A stretch of 64,000 bases of DNA from Fidelibacterota bacterium. Lineage in GTDB: Bacteria; Fidelibacterota; UBA2242; JAFGTP01. A program made the translations under genes and the position numbers. Positions 52,568-61,256 of the stretch are shown piece by piece. Positions within the stretch are counted from its first letter, which is position 1; the number at the start of each line of letters is the position of its first letter. Where the stretch lies: contig JAFGTP010000040.1 in the NCBI GenBank assembly GCA_016934035.1, positions 62,001 through 126,000 on the forward strand, given 5' to 3'. Below the pieces are notes generated by a model, which saw only the letters and a program-made list of their open reading frames with translations, made no database searches and was not told the origin of the DNA.

Positions 52568-54034
52568 TTACATGTTGTTCCGTAGCCACGTAGGAACTGT
52601 TGACGGAAAGAGTGATATTTGTCTGTCTTTTTCATTGATGACGGGCTGTTGGTCGCCGGAAGTTTTTTTGACAGGTATTGTTCCAGACATTTGGCGGACC
52701 TCCTTTTTGAGTTTTTCATCAACCACTTTTTCTTTGGGAGGTTCAATGTTTTTTGTCAGATTTGCCGGTAAATCAAGAGAGGAATTTGCGGATGATACAA
52801 GATTTTTGTGGTCCTGATCTGATGTAAACTGGAGAGTCCTGGATTCGTTGGCATCTTCGGGCTTTTTATCATGATGTACCGGAGTGATATTATTGAAATA
52901 GATGGTTGGATCAGAAGTCACTTCATTGATTTCTATCTCTGACTTTTCTTTGATGATGACTTTATGTGTTTTTTCAAAAGGGTCATCCTTAAGAATAGTA
53001 AAAATCGGATCATTCGTATCTTCTTCGAATTCATGGTTTTCGATCAACAGTTCAGCATCAGCCTTATGATTGTTTTCATCCGGGAATCCGGTTGCAATGA
53101 CTGTAATGACGATTTCATCCTTAAAGCGTTCATCCTCGATTGCGCCAACAATAATGTCAGCGTCACTACCCGCTTCATCGGTAATGATTTTACAGGCTTC
53201 GTCATATTCCAGCAGAGATACGTCCGGACCGCCGGAAATATTGATGAGTATACCAGTAGCGCCGCGAATACTTTTTTCATCCAGCAGGGGGCTGGATATC
53301 GCCAGTTGTGCAGCCAGGCTGGCCCTGGAGTCTCCAGTTGCAACACCGGTGCCCATGATGGCGTCACCTTTGTCTTTCATGATGGAGACAATATCAGCAA
53401 AATCCAGATTCATGAGTCCTTGGTTATTAATCAGATCGGAAATGCCTTTTGTAGCCTGATACAAAATGGAATCTGCAGTACGGAAAGCTTCCTTTAAACC
53501 GGTCTCACGGTCAACGATTTTTAGCAATTTTTGATTGGGCACAACAATCAGAGTATCAACATTTTTTTTAAGTTCCCGGACGCCAAGTTCTGCTCTTTCT
53601 CGTCTTTTTTTGCCTTCAAAATCAAAGGGCATGGTTACGATTGCAACGGTCAGGCAACCGTTATCTTTTGCAATTTTGGCAATTTTGGGAGCTGCCCCTG
53701 TGCCGGTTCCTCCACCCATACCGGCAGTGATGAAGACCATGTCTGCATCTTTGACGGCATTGACGATAGCAGGCTGGCTTTCTTCCGCTGCTTTTTCTCC
53801 GACATGGTTTTTTCCGCCGGCACCCAGACCCCGTGTCAGTTGTTTTCCAATCTGAATACGGGTTTTTGCTTTGCTGTCCTCCAGGTCCTGGGCGTCGGTA
53901 TTGACTGAGATAAAATCAACCCTGTCAATTCCAGATTCGATCATGCGATTAATGGCATTACCACCACCGCCACCAACGCCAATGACTTTTATCCTGGCTC
54001 TTTGATCAATTGTTTCATCGAACTCAAATTTCAT
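52568..54034 (-). CDS. ftsZ: Cell division protein FtsZ
   Basis: A 488-residue tubulin-like GTPase that forms the division ring. The GTP signature GGGTGTG is at 107-113, with the synergy loop NLDFADI, NTDAQDL and KVIGVGGGGGNAINRM. A long variable linker covers about 335-478, unusually rich in charged and polar residues, and the protein ends in the membrane-tether peptide PSTVPTWLRNNM, the FtsA-binding tail. It follows ftsA by 17 bases and is the last gene of the dcw cluster on this strand; a bidirectional terminator follows. Confidence 0.98.
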   Translation of the reverse strand: MKFEFDETIDQRARIKVIGVGGGGGNAINRMIESGIDRVDFISVNTDAQDLEDSKAKTRIQIGKQLTRGLGAGGKNHVGEKAAEESQPAIVNAVKDADMVFITAGMGGGTGTGAAPKIAKIAKDNGCLTVAIVTMPFDFEGKKRRERAELGVRELKKNVDTLIVVPNQKLLKIVDRETGLKEAFRTADSILYQATKGISDLINNQGLMNLDFADIVSIMKDKGDAIMGTGVATGDSRASLAAQLAISSPLLDEKSIRGATGILINISGGPDVSLLEYDEACKIITDEAGSDADIIVGAIEDERFKDEIVITVIATGFPDENNHKADAELLIENHEFEEDTNDPIFTILKDDPFEKTHKVIIKEKSEIEINEVTSDPTIYFNNITPVHHDKKPEDANESRTLQFTSDQDHKNLVSSANSSLDLPANLTKNIEPPKEKVVDEKLKKEVRQMSGTIPVKKTSGDQQPVINEKDRQISLFPSTVPTWLRNNM

Positions 54035-54051
54035 AGTTCCTCCGTCGTAAA

Positions 54052-55326
54052 CTATTTCTTTTTTATTCTTCTTGAATTAATAAATTTTGTGAATTTGCTC
54101 CATAAATCAACGCTTTGTGTGAGGGTTGATATCATACCTTTGCCTTTTTGATCGGCACCAAATTTAAGCAATCCGATCAGACAGGCATATTCCGGTGATG
54201 TTAATTCTTTCATATGGCTGCTTGTAAAACCGGTTGGAACTCCGATTCGTGTGAGGTTTGGTTTCAAAGGTGAGGTCGAAAAAACCTGGTCAGCTACTGT
54301 ATCAAATCCTCTCAACAGGGAAGTTCCACCACAGAGGCAAACAACGGGTTCAATTTTCTGTAATATTTCTGAATTTCTGGCTTTCTTTTGGGCCTCTGTT
54401 AATATCTCTACCAACCGGGCATTGATGTAGGTAGCCAGTTCCCTGTTTTGAATCGGTGTTGATTTCCTTCCGGCAATGCCTTCGATTTTAAGAAGTTCCG
54501 TATCTTTGATAACTTCATCTGAAGCATATCCGTATTCCAGTTTGATTTTTTCTGCTTTTTCAATGGTTGTGCCTGTCAGATAATGGATATCATGGGTCAC
54601 CATTTCGCCGGCCATAGTCATAGTTGCTGTGTAATGGACCGCATTATTTTGGAAGATAATGATGTCTGTCACGCCGGCACCGATGTCTATTAAAATGACT
54701 CCTCTTTTTTTTTCTTCCGGTTCCAGTACCCCATAAGCCGATGCCAGCGAATGAAGTACCAGTCCGCTGACAGAAATTCCAGCCTGTTCCATGCAAGTTG
54801 TAATATTTTCCACAGCAGTTAACTCATAGGTTGTTAAGTGGGCTTTGACCTCCAGTCGCCGGCCACTCATGCCTTCCGGTCTCGTGATACCGCTTCGACC
54901 GTCAATAACATACTCGATGGGGAAGAGATGCAAAATTTCCCTGTCTGATGAAAGCCCGTAACCGCGTGTATGGTCCAAAACCCGGGTCACAGATTCAGTT
55001 GTGATTTTATCAGGCTCACCCAAACCAATCGTATGTTCTTTGGATGTATTGATACGCCCGGAAGTGTTGATGCCTGTGATATGGTCACCGCTGATACTGA
55101 CAAAACAGTTGTCTACGGCAGCATCGATTGATTTTTCTAAAGTTTTTCTGGCTTCATAAATTACAGCAGTTGCTGCTTCAATATCGACAATCATGCCGGA
55201 TTTGATACCGTTGGCTGGCAGTTTAACGAAACCACGCACCATTGGCATTCCAGAGTTGGCGTCAATATCCGCAACGGCCATTTTTATGGAGGAAGACCCT
55301 ATATCAAGTGCCGTAACTCTCTTCAT
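54052..55326 (-). CDS. ftsA: Cell division protein FtsA
   Basis: A 424-residue actin-like protein that anchors FtsZ filaments to the membrane. The start has VTALDIGSSSIKMAVADI (phosphate-1 site), and VILIDIGAGVTDIIIF near residue 205 is the phosphate-2 site, followed by CLCGGTSLLRGFD. The basic, amphipathic C-terminal tail (LWSKFTKFINSRRIKKK) is the membrane-targeting helix. ftsQ ends 7 bases upstream. The length is close to that of typical FtsA. Confidence 0.96.
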   Translation of the reverse strand: MKRVTALDIGSSSIKMAVADIDANSGMPMVRGFVKLPANGIKSGMIVDIEAATAVIYEARKTLEKSIDAAVDNCFVSISGDHITGINTSGRINTSKEHTIGLGEPDKITTESVTRVLDHTRGYGLSSDREILHLFPIEYVIDGRSGITRPEGMSGRRLEVKAHLTTYELTAVENITTCMEQAGISVSGLVLHSLASAYGVLEPEEKKRGVILIDIGAGVTDIIIFQNNAVHYTATMTMAGEMVTHDIHYLTGTTIEKAEKIKLEYGYASDEVIKDTELLKIEGIAGRKSTPIQNRELATYINARLVEILTEAQKKARNSEILQKIEPVVCLCGGTSLLRGFDTVADQVFSTSPLKPNLTRIGVPTGFTSSHMKELTSPEYACLIGLLKFGADQKGKGMISTLTQSVDLWSKFTKFINSRRIKKK

Positions 55327-55333
55327 ACCAATC

Positions 55334-56113
55334 CTACAATTCCTTTACTACGATTTGTTTTTCCCATCTCAAGTCGATGTATTTATAATCCCGCAAACGT
55401 TTTTTTCCTGATAAAAGTTTTTGAAAATTTGCCAGTATTATCATCTTTTTTGAAAAATCACGGTTACCCATATAAACCGGGTTTCCGTTGTCTTTGTTAT
55501 ATATGGTTAAATCACCGGTTTGCAGATTGTAGCGAATCTCTGATATGGTATTGAACAATGCCCGGGACATGGAATAGGTGTTTATGACCAGATCAGTAAT
55601 GGGAAAAAGAGCTTCGGAGGCTAATTTTTCTCCGGTCATAAAGTGATAGACAGAATCAGGGTCCAGGGTGACAACAGGCAACTGGCTGGATAATCTTGTA
55701 GTAGGAATTGGCAGTACAATTCCTTCTTTATCAATCAGAAGCAATGTCCCTGCATTTAGATATGCAATGGGTGTTCGTTCTTTAATCAGAATTTCCAGTT
55801 TATTCGGGTATCGCTTGCTGACAATTGCAGCTTTGACATAGGGGTGTGTTTCCAGGTTGTTGCGAATGGCCTTGCAATCAGTTTTCAGTAGGTCCATTTT
55901 TTTATGAATATTTCCAGTGGCCAGAATGTGCTGGCTATCCACCAGATAGTTACCTTTGACGATAGCTGAATCAAGAGCAAAAAAATCCCGGTATTCACAC
56001 CACGCTACGGCTTTGTTGTAGGTCAGATACAGTCCGCCTCCTACCATCAGGAAAAAGAATATCTTTCCAATTGTCTGCATTTTTGATTGAATATTTTTTT
56101 TGTCGATGGTCAT
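55334..56113 (-). CDS. ftsQ: Cell division protein FtsQ (DivIB)
   Basis: A 259-residue bitopic inner-membrane protein. A membrane helix lies at about residues 15-29 (IGKIFFFLMVGGGLYLTYN). The POTRA-like domain begins FALDSAIVKGNYLV with VKAAIVSKRYPNKLEILIKERTPIAYL, a clear FtsQ signature. The beta domain follows (LLLIDKEGIVLPI). FtsQ links the cytoplasmic ring to the periplasmic synthases. Its start overlaps the end of murG by 4 bases (ATGA), so the two are coupled. Confidence 0.92.
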   Translation of the reverse strand: MTIDKKNIQSKMQTIGKIFFFLMVGGGLYLTYNKAVAWCEYRDFFALDSAIVKGNYLVDSQHILATGNIHKKMDLLKTDCKAIRNNLETHPYVKAAIVSKRYPNKLEILIKERTPIAYLNAGTLLLIDKEGIVLPIPTTRLSSQLPVVTLDPDSVYHFMTGEKLASEALFPITDLVINTYSMSRALFNTISEIRYNLQTGDLTIYNKDNGNPVYMGNRDFSKKMIILANFQKLLSGKKRLRDYKYIDLRWEKQIVVKEL

Positions 56114-57219
56114 AGCTGACTGAGAATATCCTTTACTATCTTTTCTGCAGCGTCGGGCCTCGCACTTTCACTGGCCGAATTTTCCATTTTTTGTTTCATT
56201 TTTTCATCCAATAAAATTTCCTGAATACTATAATTGAGAGTATCCGTTGAAAGGTCCCTTTGCAACAGGACTTTGGCTGCCCCAACCTTTTCCAGTGATC
56301 GGGCATTCATTTCCTGATGGTTTCCGGCAGCGGTTGGCAAGGGGATCAATATCGATGGTTTTCCAAAAAGGCACAACTCCGCTAGGGTTAAAGCTCCGGA
56401 ACGGCTGATCACCAGATCGGAAGCTGAATAGGCAAAATCCATCTCATAGATAAAGGGTTCTATGTGAATGGAGGGATGATCTCCGTACCTTTCCTTTACC
56501 TTCTCACAATCATTTTGTCCCGTTTGCCAAAGGAACTGGACATTGGTTTTTTGAATGATCTGCTCAATATTATCATATAAAAATTCATTAATGGCCCGAG
56601 AACCCTGACTGCCTCCGAAAACAAAAATAGTCTTTTTGAAAGGTTGTAAATGAAATTTTTCCAAACTTTCTTTTTGATCCTGCTGCCTGAGTGAAATGCG
56701 CAAAGGCGTACCCAGGGCTTTAATATTTTGTAAATAGTTTTTGGAATCTTCAAAAGAAGCATAAATGGTTCGTGCGTATTTGGCCAGCATGCGGGTGGTA
56801 ACGCCTGGAAAAACATTTTGCTCCTGAAGAAAAACCGGAATATTTAATTTTCCGGCTACCGAAATGGCCGGCCCACTGGCGTAGCCTCCGGTACCAATTG
56901 CCGCATCCGGCTTAAATTTTTTGATTAGGGAAACTGCTTTAAAAAAGCTGGATGCAATTCTGAAAGGCGCCAAAGCATTGATTTTCATTGCATTCCATGA
57001 AAAACCTCTTTGAATGCCGCGAATCCATAATGCCTGAAAATCATAACCCAATTTTGGAATGATCTGTGTCTCTATGCCATAATGGGACCCGATGAACAGC
57101 ACCCGGACTTTGTCATTTCCCAATTGCCTTTTGAATTCTTCGCAGAGAGCGACAGCTGGGTAAAGATGTCCTCCTGTCCCGCCGCCGGCAAATAAAATTT
57201 TTAGTTCTTTATTCTGCAT
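56110..57219 (-). CDS. murG: UDP-GlcNAc:lipid I GlcNAc transferase
   Basis: A 369-residue GT-B enzyme that makes lipid II at the inner face of the membrane. The N-terminal G-loop is AGGGTGGHLYP (residues 11-21), then GIETQIIPKLGYDFQALWIRG. The donor-site part has SGALTLAELCLFGKPSILIPLPTAAGNHQEMNA. It overlaps ftsW by 11 bases and ftsQ by 4. In many clusters murC and murB would follow; here ftsQ does. Confidence 0.97.
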   Translation of the reverse strand: MQNKELKILFAGGGTGGHLYPAVALCEEFKRQLGNDKVRVLFIGSHYGIETQIIPKLGYDFQALWIRGIQRGFSWNAMKINALAPFRIASSFFKAVSLIKKFKPDAAIGTGGYASGPAISVAGKLNIPVFLQEQNVFPGVTTRMLAKYARTIYASFEDSKNYLQNIKALGTPLRISLRQQDQKESLEKFHLQPFKKTIFVFGGSQGSRAINEFLYDNIEQIIQKTNVQFLWQTGQNDCEKVKERYGDHPSIHIEPFIYEMDFAYSASDLVISRSGALTLAELCLFGKPSILIPLPTAAGNHQEMNARSLEKVGAAKVLLQRDLSTDTLNYSIQEILLDEKMKQKMENSASESARPDAAEKIVKDILSQL

Positions 57220-58372
57220 GAGTATTGATAATCCTGCTTTTTATGATACTCTCATTATTCAGTTTACCTTTTGATATATTTAGCAATAAGGCCACGGCAA
57301 TGGAATTAAAAAGCACAGCTGTCCCGCCATAGCTGATAAACGGCAAAGGTAATCCGGTCACAGGCAGAAGTCCACAGGTGACACCGATATTGAGTAGTGT
57401 GTATACAAATAGACTGCTGATCAGTCCAAAGGCCAGTAAAGATCCGAAAATATCATCAGACCGCTCTGCTATTTTGAGACCCCGATAGAAAATGAATAAA
57501 AATAAGCCCAGAATAAACAGGGCTCCCAGAAAGCCTGTTTCTTCACCCACAATAGAAAAAATAAAATCGGTGTTAGGCTCGGGCAAAAATTCATTTTTCC
57601 CAGTACTGTCTCCCAGTCCGGTACCAATCAGGCGTCCATTCCCCAAACTCACCAGCGAATGACGAATCTGATAGGGCATTTCTTTTATTGGAATATCTCC
57701 CTTGAGAATATGTAAATATTGTTTTATTCTTGTGATTCGATAGGGGCGGATAATGATTGCCCCGATTGAACTCAGGGCAAAAAGGACAATTCCCCATACC
57801 CAATGTCGAAATTTTGCACCTCCGGCAATCAATACAATTCCGGCAATCAGAATGGTAACGCCGGCCGTGCTGAAATCTTTACCGGCTACAATCAGGAAGA
57901 AATAAATCACAGCCACAATGATGACAGGAAGGAAGCCGAATGCAAAACTATTGAGATTGTTTTGAAAATCTTCATAGAAAGCAGCAATAAAAAAAATCAG
58001 GGCCAATTTGGCAAATTCGGACGGCTGAATTGTCATTGGCCCGATTGTTATCCAACGGGCTGTTCCGGTTGGATGAGGGTGCATTTTGTTATAGATGAGG
58101 GCAAAAATCAGAAGCCCCAGGGTGATGAATAAAAGATAGGGCGTGTATTTTTTTAATTTTTTGTAATGAATAAAATAAAAGGGCAGGGCTATCAAAATTG
58201 CGACTGCAAGTCGTACAAGATGGTTTATTAAAAAGTGGTTCGGATTATAATATTGCTCCGAGCTGACATTGATTTTGGAACTGGCACTAAACTGAAAAAT
58301 AATTCCCATGGCGACCAGTATCAACACTGCGTAGAGAAAAATCGTATCATGTTTTTTACTGAACAGAGACAT
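57209..58372 (-). CDS. ftsW: SEDS peptidoglycan glycosyltransferase FtsW
   Basis: A 387-residue polytopic protein of the SEDS family that polymerises lipid II with its partner FtsI. About ten helices are visible; signatures are IQPSEFAKLALIFF, LPEPNTDFIFSIVGEETG and LPVTGLPLPFISYGGTAVLFN. The longest frame begins at 58435 but the ATG at 58372, with TTGGAG upstream and sharing one base with the preceding stop (TGATG), is the better start. It ends 11 bases inside murG. Confidence 0.95.
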   Translation of the reverse strand: MSLFSKKHDTIFLYAVLILVAMGIIFQFSASSKINVSSEQYYNPNHFLINHLVRLAVAILIALPFYFIHYKKLKKYTPYLLFITLGLLIFALIYNKMHPHPTGTARWITIGPMTIQPSEFAKLALIFFIAAFYEDFQNNLNSFAFGFLPVIIVAVIYFFLIVAGKDFSTAGVTILIAGIVLIAGGAKFRHWVWGIVLFALSSIGAIIIRPYRITRIKQYLHILKGDIPIKEMPYQIRHSLVSLGNGRLIGTGLGDSTGKNEFLPEPNTDFIFSIVGEETGFLGALFILGLFLFIFYRGLKIAERSDDIFGSLLAFGLISSLFVYTLLNIGVTCGLLPVTGLPLPFISYGGTAVLFNSIAVALLLNISKGKLNNESIIKSRIINTHAE

Positions 58373-58788
58373 CAGGCAGCTCCAATTGTATTGATGTGAT
58401 GGATCTGGTGCGGGCCAAAATAATCCAGTTTCCATAAAACAACTCCAACCAGCATTTCCAGATAAATTTTGATATCATGGCCGGGGAATTCATTGATAGC
58501 AATATAAACACCAATTTCTGTGTTTTTAAATTCAAAAATCAGAGAATTATCCTCCGGGAAGTTCCAATCGAGGTCCTGCAAATTGAGCGGGTTCTTTTTG
58601 GGACAAAAGATACTGAGGCTCTGTTTTTTTTCCATATCTGTCAGAGATTCCACTAACGACAGGGTGTAATTATCGGAAGGAGAAATCATGCCACCTAGTT
58701 TTGCCGCCTGCCCCAGGGTGTAAAATCCTGTTATTCCGGCCAACAGACGGGCCATTTTTTGATTTTTGTTGTTTTTGATATTGATCAT
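58372..58788 (-). CDS. Unknown 138-residue protein at the usual murD position
   Basis: A 138-residue protein whose ATG overlaps the mraY stop by 4 bases (ATGA), with its stop sharing a base with the ftsW start. It therefore sits in the tightest part of the dcw operon and is very likely expressed. Its length is about one third of a murD product. The first 35 residues (LAGITGFYTLGQAAKLGG) have a glycine-rich feel loosely like the MurD N-terminal segment, but no ATP or substrate motif is present. I cannot assign a family. It may be unrelated to MurD. A longer frame begins at 58842. Confidence 0.6.
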   Translation of the reverse strand: MINIKNNKNQKMARLLAGITGFYTLGQAAKLGGMISPSDNYTLSLVESLTDMEKKQSLSIFCPKKNPLNLQDLDWNFPEDNSLIFEFKNTEIGVYIAINEFPGHDIKIYLEMLVGVVLWKLDYFGPHQIHHINTIGAA

Positions 58789-59888
58789 AATATTTTGAAA
58801 CTGCTTAAACTCAGAAGCGCTAAAAGGATTCCAATGATCCAAAATCTGATTACGATTTTTGTTTCTTTTGTTCCTTTCATTTCATAATGATGATGCAAAG
58901 GCGCCATTCTGAATATCCGGCGTCCCTCGCCATATTTTTTCTTTGTATATCGAAAATATCCCACCTGAATCATCACTGAAAGGGCTTCAGCCACAAAAAC
59001 GCCCCCCAGCAGTGCAAAAAGGATTTCTTTTCTCAGTAAAATTGCCAGGGTGCCGAGTGCCCCGCCCATGCCCAGGGAACCGGTGTCACCCATAAATACT
59101 TGGGCCGGGTGGCTATTGTACCAAAGAAAACCCAATAAACCACCCACTGCGGCCAGACAATAGATAGTCAGTTCGCCGGCTCCCGGTAAATAAAGGGTAT
59201 GAAGGTATTGGCTGAAATCCACACGGCCAGACATATAACTGACCATAGCCATGGCCATGATGGCAATACCCATCAATCCGGCGGCAAGCCCGTCAAGTCC
59301 ATCAGTCAGGTTGACGGCGTTTGAGGTGCCAGTGACCACAAAAATCACAAATGGTATGTAAAACAATCCCAAATCCAATTCCACATTGCGAAGGAAGGGA
59401 ATGGATATCAACGTATTGATTTCTTTGAAATGAGGATGCAGAAAGATGATCGCACCCATGATTAATCCAAGGGAAATCTGGCCGGCCATTTTATATTTGG
59501 CAATCAATCCTTTTTTGTATTTTTTGATTACTTTGAGATAATCATCAATAAATCCGATCCCACTCATCCAAAGGGTTGAAAATAGCATAATCTGAATATA
59601 AATATTGGTCAGGTCAGCCCATAACAGCACCGGGAAAAGAGTAGAAAAAACAATAATGATTCCGCCCATGGTGGGAGTGCCTTTTTTGGATAGATGGCTT
59701 TTGGGGCCATCGATCCTGATCAATTCTCCAATTTGCATCATTTTTAGTTTATTAATGACCATGGGTCCAATAAAGAAACTCAAAATCATTGATGTTATGG
59801 CTGCTCCGGCGGAACGAAAGGTGATGTACTGGAAAATATTAAAGGCTGAAAAGAACTCTTTCAGCGGATATAAAAAATGGTAAAACAT
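58785..59888 (-). CDS. mraY: Phospho-N-acetylmuramoyl-pentapeptide transferase
   Basis: A 367-residue integral membrane enzyme that makes lipid I. It has about ten helices, GPKSHLSKKGTPTMGGIII, GFIDDYLKV, NLTDGLDGLAAG, FMGDTGSLGMGGALG and a PLHHHYE loop, all typical of MraY. It starts directly after murF (start 59888, murF ends at 59889), and its stop overlaps the unknown gene by 4 bases. Confidence 0.97.
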   Translation of the reverse strand: MFYHFLYPLKEFFSAFNIFQYITFRSAGAAITSMILSFFIGPMVINKLKMMQIGELIRIDGPKSHLSKKGTPTMGGIIIVFSTLFPVLLWADLTNIYIQIMLFSTLWMSGIGFIDDYLKVIKKYKKGLIAKYKMAGQISLGLIMGAIIFLHPHFKEINTLISIPFLRNVELDLGLFYIPFVIFVVTGTSNAVNLTDGLDGLAAGLMGIAIMAMAMVSYMSGRVDFSQYLHTLYLPGAGELTIYCLAAVGGLLGFLWYNSHPAQVFMGDTGSLGMGGALGTLAILLRKEILFALLGGVFVAEALSVMIQVGYFRYTKKKYGEGRRIFRMAPLHHHYEMKGTKETKIVIRFWIIGILLALLSLSSFKIL

Positions 59889-61253
59889 TTAGCTCTCCAA
59901 ACCCTCTAGGATTTCTTCCATTCTGGAACCTCTTGAACCTTTTATCAGAACCATATCGTCTTGGGTCAAATGGGTTTTCAGATAATTGATCATGTCTATT
60001 TTTGTAGTAAAATGGCGCCAATTGCAATGACCTGTTGCCTCTGCTGCTTCACCTGCATAAAATGCCAAGGGCCCCAGTGTCAGAAAAAAATTGATGTCCG
60101 TGCCGGCAACTGCTGTTCCCATTTCCCGATGGTAACTTTCTTTCTTTTCACCTAATTCCAACATGTCGCCCAGCACAAAGTATTTTTTCGCCACTGTCTG
60201 AATACCTGAAAGGGTATCTATGGCAGCCAGTGTGGATTCCGGATTAGCGTTGTAGGTATCATCCAGGATTTTATATCGGTTTACCCTGAATCCCAAACGA
60301 TTGCCAACACCGCTGTGATTTTCAATGGCTTCTTTAATTTTTTCAAGAGAAACACCGAAACGATGCCCGACAGCAACAGCGGCCAGGGCATTGAAAGCCT
60401 GGTATTTTCCCGGTATTGGGACATTAATCTCGATTTGATTATTGACATTGAGGGTTGACCGCCCTATAAAATCTGTGGCGACAATTGTACCATGGTACGC
60501 CACATCGTCGGAATTCATACCGTAGCGAATAAGGTTGCGTACTTTGTAATTCATTTTTGAAATATATTTATCATCGGCATTGAGAAAAATTGTTCCTTCG
60601 CGTGGCAGGGCCCTGAATAATTCTTCTTTGGCCCTGGCAACGCCTTCCGGACTTTCTAAAAATTCAGTATGTCCCCGTCCGATATTTGTGATAAGGCCAA
60701 AATTGGGTTTGGCAATTTGGCAGAGAAATTCAATTTCTCCGAAATGGTTGGTCCCCATTTCCATTACTGCAAAATCATGATGCTCCTGGATTTGTAGAAT
60801 TGAAAGTGGTAAGCCCAGGTGATTATTTAAGTTACCCATAGTGGATAAAACATGATAGTTTTGATTGAGTACAGAGACGATCATTGAACGGGTACTGGTT
60901 TTTCCATTGGTGCCGGTCAGGGCAAGCAGGGGAATATCGCTGATTTCACGTACTTTGGCAGCCAGTAATTGTAAAGCTTTTTCACTATTTTCAACCACCC
61001 AGATTGGTTTTCCGAATAAACTTATTTTGTTGCTGTTGTACCAGGTTTTTTCGACAATACAAAAGGCCGGTTTTTTTTCAAATGCCGCCAAGACATATTC
61101 ATGACCGTCGACATGCTCACCTCTCAGGGCGCAAAACAACATCCCGGGTTCCAGTTTTCGGCTGTCGATTACAGCCGATGAGTCAAAAGTATCGGGTAAA
61201 TTCAGCAGTTTACCATAACTGATTGATTCTATTTGTTGTATGTTCAGTTTCAA
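59889..61253 (-). CDS. murF: UDP-MurNAc-tripeptide--D-Ala-D-Ala ligase
   Basis: A 454-residue ATP-dependent Mur ligase that adds D-Ala-D-Ala. The P-loop is LTGTNGKTST around residues 112-121, with the central MEMGTNHFGEIEFLCQIAKPN and the C-terminal LDDTYNANPESTLAAID, which is the MurF-specific form. It follows ftsI by 3 bases, where murE would usually stand, and abuts mraY. Substrate choice (MurF not MurE) is based on the NAN/EMGT residues. Confidence 0.96.
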   Translation of the reverse strand: MKLNIQQIESISYGKLLNLPDTFDSSAVIDSRKLEPGMLFCALRGEHVDGHEYVLAAFEKKPAFCIVEKTWYNSNKISLFGKPIWVVENSEKALQLLAAKVREISDIPLLALTGTNGKTSTRSMIVSVLNQNYHVLSTMGNLNNHLGLPLSILQIQEHHDFAVMEMGTNHFGEIEFLCQIAKPNFGLITNIGRGHTEFLESPEGVARAKEELFRALPREGTIFLNADDKYISKMNYKVRNLIRYGMNSDDVAYHGTIVATDFIGRSTLNVNNQIEINVPIPGKYQAFNALAAVAVGHRFGVSLEKIKEAIENHSGVGNRLGFRVNRYKILDDTYNANPESTLAAIDTLSGIQTVAKKYFVLGDMLELGEKKESYHREMGTAVAGTDINFFLTLGPLAFYAGEAAEATGHCNWRHFTTKIDMINYLKTHLTQDDMVLIKGSRGSRMEEILEGLES

Positions 61254-61256
61254 TTG

